Shown: positions 60,575 through 64,000 of the stretch, piece after piece
How positions within the stretch are numbered: position 1 is the stretch's first letter
How the letters are laid out: each line of letters opens with the position of its first letter
From: Anaerosporobacter sp031551385
GTDB lineage: Bacteria > Bacillota > Clostridia > Lachnospirales > Lachnospiraceae
Reading direction: 5' to 3'
Length of the DNA: 64,000 nt
Assembly: GCF_031551385.1 (NCBI RefSeq)
Contig: NZ_JAVBNS010000198.1
Coordinates: 13,696-77,695 of the forward strand
Notes under the pieces: generated by a model
Databases searched by the model: none
What the model was told of the DNA's origin: nothing
What the model saw: the letters and a program-made list of their open reading frames with translations, nothing else
Position numbers and translations under genes: made by a program

Positions 60575-61737
60575 TATTGTCTCCCCCATCGCAAATAAAA
60601 TAGGAACATTGGATCCATAATATATAGCACATTATCTTTCCATTCAATTACTTGGCAAGAACGCTCTTGCAAATTTAATACTTCTTGTAGATTAGCCAGA
60701 TAATCTTTTTGTGATTTGCTAGTAGGTTTCTCTTCTCCTTCTGCCAATAATGCGTTTATACGATTTGCTAATTGGCTACTATCTATCTTTGAACTTGGTG
60801 GATCTATTGCTATCGATTCAAGAATTAATCCGTATAAATCAAGCTCTCCATAGTTTTGTGTTTTGTATTTTCTTCGTTCCATTCCTCTTGAATTTTTCCC
60901 TTGTTTAATTACCTTTGCTGCTTGTTCATAATTACAATTTAATGTTGAGAATTGAAACGCTTGTTTTAATATATCCTGTTTAATCTCTGTAATATTTCCA
61001 GTATCTACTTTTTCCAATATGCATATATTCAAACAAATAAGTTGCATTAACTGAGGTGAGCAAATGCATTCACTTGCTAATTCTTCTATGACTGGTTCTG
61101 CAATGCGAATCCCCAACTCTTTAAATCCTGCTTTTGGTATTTGCATTAATTCTTCTGCAGACCATGTTTCCATATCAATAATTGACACTCTTCCTTGCAA
61201 ATCAGGGTTATTTCGTATCGAATCATCACTTCTATGCGGTAATGATGCAATAATTACTTTCAATCCCTTTCGTATCGCATCTTTTAGTTGTTGTGCCATA
61301 TATCTCTGCATCTCTAAATCAGCATAATGAAAATCATCTAATAGCAATACTTTTTCATGTTCTCTATAATAAGCAATTACACTTTCTTTACTAATCTCAT
61401 ACGTTTCCTTCATAGAAGTATTGTCTGTATTTTTATTAAAAAACGCACCTTTATAGGGCATTCCTGCTCTTTTTCCTATTTCTATCCAAAGTTGGTTTTC
61501 CTCTCTAAAATCAGAACCTGATACTTCCACCAAATTTTCCAAACCAATTACTTTCTCACAAAGAACCGTTTTTCCAATTTTAGATGGTCCAGAAATAAAA
61601 GTCAAATAGCCATTTATACTAAGAGCTTGTTTTAGCCTATCTTCATAAGTAAAGTTCATTTTAGCCTTTCTTGTGATATAGGTACTTTCAGGTAATGCGC
61701 CTGGAATAAATACGTCTTGAGCCTTTCTGTTATTCAT
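60574..61737 (-). CDS. AAA-type ATPase of the rpsR cassette
   Basis: A 387-residue P-loop ATPase. The N-terminus has a conserved-looking VFIPGALPESTYITR stretch. Walker A is GPSKIGKT (50-57), Walker B VLLLDDFHYAD with Asp134/Asp135, and a sensor strand VIIASLPHRS lies at 161-170. A C-terminal winged-helix-like region ends in IMDPMFLFYLRWG. This is the build of AAA/STAND-like ATPases that often act with an effector gene. It is the first gene of the two-gene cassette; GGAGG precedes its start. Function as a defence sensor or motor is inference. Confidence 0.8.
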   Translation of the reverse strand: MNNRKAQDVFIPGALPESTYITRKAKMNFTYEDRLKQALSINGYLTFISGPSKIGKTVLCEKVIGLENLVEVSGSDFREENQLWIEIGKRAGMPYKGAFFNKNTDNTSMKETYEISKESVIAYYREHEKVLLLDDFHYADLEMQRYMAQQLKDAIRKGLKVIIASLPHRSDDSIRNNPDLQGRVSIIDMETWSAEELMQIPKAGFKELGIRIAEPVIEELASECICSPQLMQLICLNICILEKVDTGNITEIKQDILKQAFQFSTLNCNYEQAAKVIKQGKNSRGMERRKYKTQNYGELDLYGLILESIAIDPPSSKIDSSQLANRINALLAEGEEKPTSKSQKDYLANLQEVLNLQERSCQVIEWKDNVLYIMDPMFLFYLRWGRQ

Positions 61738-62044
61738 CCTTCCACCTCCAAGTAATTATAGTATAGCACATATTATAGTTTTTAAACAGATTTATATATT
61801 ATAATCATAATTTATTGAAATTTAGCGAATTTATGTTACCTTTAATGATTTTATGTTTACTATATTATCATGCTATGAATTATTGCAAAAGAGAGTAGCT
61901 CATTACAAAAAAGCCATTACACAACCAAGCAACCAAATCCCACTACGTGAAATTATCACTTTCGTCATGTAACAGCTATTATCATTGTCTATGCAAATCG
62001 CATAAATTATCTTTGCGATCTCTAAATTCCTTATTAACTAAGGC
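61738..62044. other. AT-rich region with cassette leader, rpsR terminator and right repeat
   Basis: It holds the very AT-rich leader of the ATPase gene (several TATAAT-like boxes near 61750-61800 on the minus strand), the rpsR-operon terminator, and most of the right repeat copy. No gene is visible. Confidence 0.6.
61906..61979 (-). terminator. terminator of the rpsF-ssb-rpsR operon
   Basis: On the minus strand AGCTGTTACATGAC pairs over all 14 positions (four G-U) with GTTGTGTAATGGCT and is followed by TTTTTT. The right repeat copy contributes only the first arm; the left repeat copy at 59573 has lost the second arm. Confidence 0.8.
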
Positions 62045-62080
62045 TTAATCCATAGTATAAGGCATTAATGCGATATGTCT
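61966..62080 (-). repeat. right 115-bp direct repeat, overlapping the live rpsR 3' end
   Basis: It includes the last ten or so codons of rpsR and 79 bases downstream. See the left copy at 59573-59687; three positions differ. Confidence 0.95.
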
Positions 62081-62320
62081 TGATCTCTTAATTGCTACTG
62101 TAAGAGCTCTTTGGTGTTTTGCACAGTTTCCTGTGATTCTTCTAGGAAGAATTTTACCTCTTTCAGATACATATCTCTTTAATTTGTTTACATCTTTATA
62201 ATCGATACCTGCATTAGTTTTATCTACACAGAATACACATACTTTTTTTCTTCTACGTCCGCCTCTTCTCTTCATTGGAGAATCAGCTCTATCGTTTCTA
62301 TCATTCTTATTGTATGGCAT
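62045..62320 (-). CDS. rpsR: 30S ribosomal protein S18
   Basis: A 91-residue ribosomal protein. The core CVFCVDKTNAGIDYKDVNKLKRYVSERGKILPRRITGNCAKHQR is typical S18, with zinc-type cysteines. The N-terminal extension is rich in Asp, Arg and Lys. The last ten codons lie inside the right copy of the 115-bp repeat, so its 3' end may have been supplied by an inserted element; the protein is complete. It is the third gene of rpsF-ssb-rpsR. Confidence 0.97.
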   Translation of the reverse strand: MPYNKNDRNDRADSPMKRRGGRRRKKVCVFCVDKTNAGIDYKDVNKLKRYVSERGKILPRRITGNCAKHQRALTVAIKRSRHIALMPYTMD

Positions 62321-62387
62321 AACACAACCTCCTTATCCAAATTTTATACATAATCATGTATATTTATAGGTTTGACTTTACGTCGTA

Positions 62388-62828
62388 TTAATTAAATGGT
62401 AATTCTTCATCAATACCATCTGGGATATTCATGAAACCATCGCCAATTGCTTGGCTTGGCTCAGGTCTTGCTGTCTGTTGGAAACCGCCAGATTCACTAG
62501 CAGATGCCTTACTTTCTGCAAATTCCTGTTCTTCTACAACAACTTCTGTTGTGTAGACTTTCTGTCCATCCTTGTTTGTATAGCTACCAGTTTGTATACG
62601 ACCAGTTACAAGTACTTTTGTTCCTTGTCTGTAATACTTTTCTGCAAATTCTGCTGTTTTACCAAATGATACACAGCTAATAAAATCTGCTGTCTGTTGA
62701 TCACCATCACGTTTAAATCTACGATCTACCGCAATTGTGTATCTTGCTATAGCTAGTGAACTTTCCCCTTGGGAATATCTCACTTCAGGGTCTCTTGTTA
62801 GACGGCCCATTAGGATTACTTTATTCAT
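62388..62828 (-). CDS. ssb: single-stranded DNA-binding protein
   Basis: A 146-residue protein with an N-terminal OB fold (MNKVILMGRLTRDPEVRYSQGE, then FISCVSFGKTAEFAEKYYRQGTKVLVTGRIQTG) and a flexible tail ending in the acidic tip DEELPFN, the site for partner proteins. The order rpsF-ssb-rpsR is conserved in Firmicutes. It binds single-stranded DNA during replication and repair. Confidence 0.97.
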   Translation of the reverse strand: MNKVILMGRLTRDPEVRYSQGESSLAIARYTIAVDRRFKRDGDQQTADFISCVSFGKTAEFAEKYYRQGTKVLVTGRIQTGSYTNKDGQKVYTTEVVVEEQEFAESKASASESGGFQQTARPEPSQAIGDGFMNIPDGIDEELPFN

Positions 62829-62846
62829 AAAGGAATTCCTCCTTCT

Positions 62847-63134
62847 TTATGCGTCTTGTCTAATGCATAAATATCTGATAACTGATTCCATGATTCGAAT
62901 TCTTTGTTCGATTTCTCTTGGAGTAGTTGATACAGACTCGAATTGGATGAAGTAGTAGAATCCTTCTTTCATTTTTTGAATTTCGTAAGCTAATCTCTTC
63001 TTACCCCATTCATCAACGTTAGTAACTGTACCGCCAAATCTTGCGATAAGTTCTTTAACTTGTTCTACCGCTGCTACTCTTGCATCGTCTTCGATTTTTG
63101 CACTAACAACTAAAGCTAATTCATATTTGTTCAT
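62847..63134 (-). CDS. rpsF: 30S ribosomal protein S6
   Basis: A 95-residue ribosomal protein that starts MNKYELALVVSAKIEDD and contains VDEWGKKRLAYEIQKMKEGFYYFIQF, an S6 signature. I place the start at ATG 63134, with GGAGGT 10 bases before it. A longer frame to 63197 has a Lys-rich prefix not found in S6. It heads the rpsF-ssb-rpsR operon. Confidence 0.96.
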   Translation of the reverse strand: MNKYELALVVSAKIEDDARVAAVEQVKELIARFGGTVTNVDEWGKKRLAYEIQKMKEGFYYFIQFESVSTTPREIEQRIRIMESVIRYLCIRQDA

Positions 63135-63230
63135 AGTTGCTTGCACCTCCTTTTGGTCTTTGGCCCTTTTCTTTTTTAAATCATTAAAAAAGAGCAAGGA
63201 TTAATTTAATAGATTATATCACAATTTAAG

Positions 63231-63259
63231 ATTCTAACATACTTGTACGATTTTTGCAA
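63231..63259 (-). promoter_or_regulatory. putative promoter of the rpsF operon
   Basis: On the minus strand TTGCAA and TAGAAT are separated by 17 bases, about 95 bases before the rpsF start. A TATAAT further downstream lacks a matching -35. Confidence 0.55.
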
Positions 63260-63339
63260 CTTTTTTTTGAAATTTTTGATTTTATTAAAGCTTTTTGTTC
63301 CTATTACTACAACAACGACATATTTCGACTATTATCTAC

Positions 63340-63531
63340 CTAGTCTGCTATCTCTTTTTTACGGATATTTCGTATGCTCTTCTCAACTTGTTTTCTTGGT
63401 AACATAACTTGATGCCCACATCCCATACATTTCAAACGAAAATCCATTCCTACTCTTAATATCTCCCATTCACTACTTCCACATGGATGTTGCTTCTTTA
63501 ATTTAATTACATCGCCTATATTCAAATCCAT
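63340..63531 (-). CDS. DUF951 domain protein
   Basis: A 63-residue protein of the DUF951 family, a small Firmicute family usually found near rpsF. It has the pattern GDVIKLKKQHPCGSSEWEIL with a Cys, and the CMGCGH motif, which look like a metal-binding pair. The function is not known. I favour ATG 63531, 10 bases after AGGAG, over the upstream ATG at 63540, which is only 1 base from that site. Confidence 0.8.
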   Translation of the reverse strand: MDLNIGDVIKLKKQHPCGSSEWEILRVGMDFRLKCMGCGHQVMLPRKQVEKSIRNIRKKEIAD

Positions 63532-64000
63532 TTCAAACATACTCCTCTCTATTAACGACTACCCAGGATTTGGGTGTCAAAAGGTTCTCAAAAGTGTTTA
63601 CAATGAATATCGGGTAATATTTATTCATACATACTTTACGCATACTTGTGTATCTACAAAATGAACCTGCAAAACTTCGTTATCTATACCTGCGTATTCG
63701 CTAATGTTCTCTAAATAAAAAACGGTAGCGTAATGCCTATAGTACTTCTTAGTGTGTACATTCACAACCTAGGAAGGCGAGGCATGGATGCCGAGCCAGC
63801 CTGAGCTGAGGCAGGATGCCGAATCGAAGGCGTTTCCGTAACCTTTCAATATCTCCCTATACGCACTTAGAAGTTCTTAGGTATGTAGCGTGTTTTGTTT
63901 TAGAGAACATTAACGAATGCGCTTTGAAAACATAACAAAGTTTTGCATCATAAACGTATATTACACAAGTATATCAACTAAGTTTAAATGAATAAATATT
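63532..64000. other. intergenic region dominated by a long imperfect inverted repeat
   Basis: No gene. From about 63616 to the window end the sequence is a long imperfect inverted repeat with a GC-rich core; see the repeat entry. The part before it (63541-63615) is the leader of the DUF951 gene. Confidence 0.6.
63616..64000. repeat. long imperfect inverted repeat with GC-rich core (right arm may continue past the window)
   Basis: Left arm about 63616-63780 and right arm about 63836-64000 read as reverse complements with gaps. Shared blocks include AATATTTATTCAT (13 of 13), a TACTTGTGTA block, TGCAAAACTT, and TTCG-TAATGTTCTCTAAA. The core (about 63776-63840) is much richer in G and C than its surroundings and contains further short dyads. 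The whole can fold into one long hairpin. Confidence 0.7.

Larger units (their letters stand above)
59688..61965. mobile_element. candidate integrated cassette between rpsR-tail repeats
   Basis: Sequence between two near-identical 115-bp direct repeats, a period of 2393 bases. It carries only two genes, a AAA-type ATPase and a PD-(D/E)XK protein, both on the minus strand, the same strand as rpsR. No integrase, transposase or relaxase is present, so if it moved it used a helper or homologous recombination. Integration at the 3' end of a housekeeping gene with restoration of its reading frame is a known habit of integrative elements. Confidence 0.6.

Noticed and set aside
59573..62080. Interpretation of the 115-bp repeats as IS ends
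   Set aside because: They are direct, not inverted, contain rpsR coding sequence, and no transposase lies between them.
63616..64000. Possible CRISPR array at the window end
   Set aside because: There is a single inverted pair with a GC-rich core, not regularly spaced direct repeats with unique spacers.

Overview
The window is AT-rich DNA from a Gram-positive, spore-forming, anaerobic Firmicute of the Clostridia. The gene content fits a saccharolytic Lachnospiraceae close to Lachnoclostridium (Clostridium) phytofermentans; this is inferred from family knowledge, not from a search. Supporting evidence: a complete F-type ATP synthase operon with a YwmB-type gene downstream, the Bacillus-like order ywlC-ywlE-rpiB next to atp, a CwlD sporulation amidase, pyruvate formate-lyase with its activase, MecA, and several glycan-degrading enzymes. 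No tRNA, rRNA, IS transposase or CRISPR array was seen.

Layout. 1-4.1 kb: a methyltransferase cut by the window edge, an acidic Cys-rich protein, a decayed PIN toxin/antitoxin locus fused to a truncated gene, and a YwmB homologue. 4.3-11.9 kb: atpZ-atpI-atpB-atpE-atpF-atpH-atpA-atpG-atpD-atpC on the minus strand; the c subunit carries a sodium-type ligand set. 12.1-15 kb: rpiB, a YwlE-like phosphatase, Sua5/YwlC and cwlD. 15.1-23.4 kb: a cytoplasmic GH31 enzyme, a membrane-anchored SH3/GH18 protein, a DUF6709-like protein, and a three-gene Tad-pilus-like remnant (SAF/CpaB-like, TadZ-like, and a Ser/Thr kinase fused to a TadZ-like domain). 23.7-28.6 kb: mecA, a DUF1858 protein, pflB-pflA and a 2[4Fe-4S] ferredoxin. 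28.9-32.8 kb: an accessory pair (MerR/GNAT-like/pentapeptide-repeat fusion plus an Fpg/Nei-like protein lacking the usual N-terminal proline) and a DUF6179/DUF6323-like pair. 32.8-41.8 kb: an aldo/keto reductase with a divergent MerR regulator, a stand-alone carB, alanine dehydrogenase, small envelope proteins and a MerR/coiled-coil protein. 42.2-58.7 kb: a GH74 enzyme without signal peptide, dnaB-rplI-gdpP, a cold-shock gene with a long structured leader, a cytoplasmic type I pullulanase and a secreted multidomain amylase of about 2300 residues. 59-64 kb: a tiny holin-like toxin gene, then a two-gene ATPase/PD-(D/E)XK cassette lying between two 115-bp direct repeats made of the 3' end of rpsR and its downstream sequence, then rpsR-ssb-rpsF, a DUF951 gene and a long imperfect inverted repeat running into the window edge.

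The most notable signal is the 59.6-62.1 kb cassette. A translationally coupled AAA-type ATPase and a PD-(D/E)XK nuclease-like gene sit between two copies of the rpsR tail that differ at three positions. The two coding differences are both synonymous, as expected if an element restored the ribosomal gene on insertion. No recombinase is present. It is a good candidate for a small defence or mobile cassette. Next in interest are the MerR/pentapeptide plus Fpg-like pair, the structured cold-shock leader, the kinase-TadZ fusion and the terminal inverted repeat.
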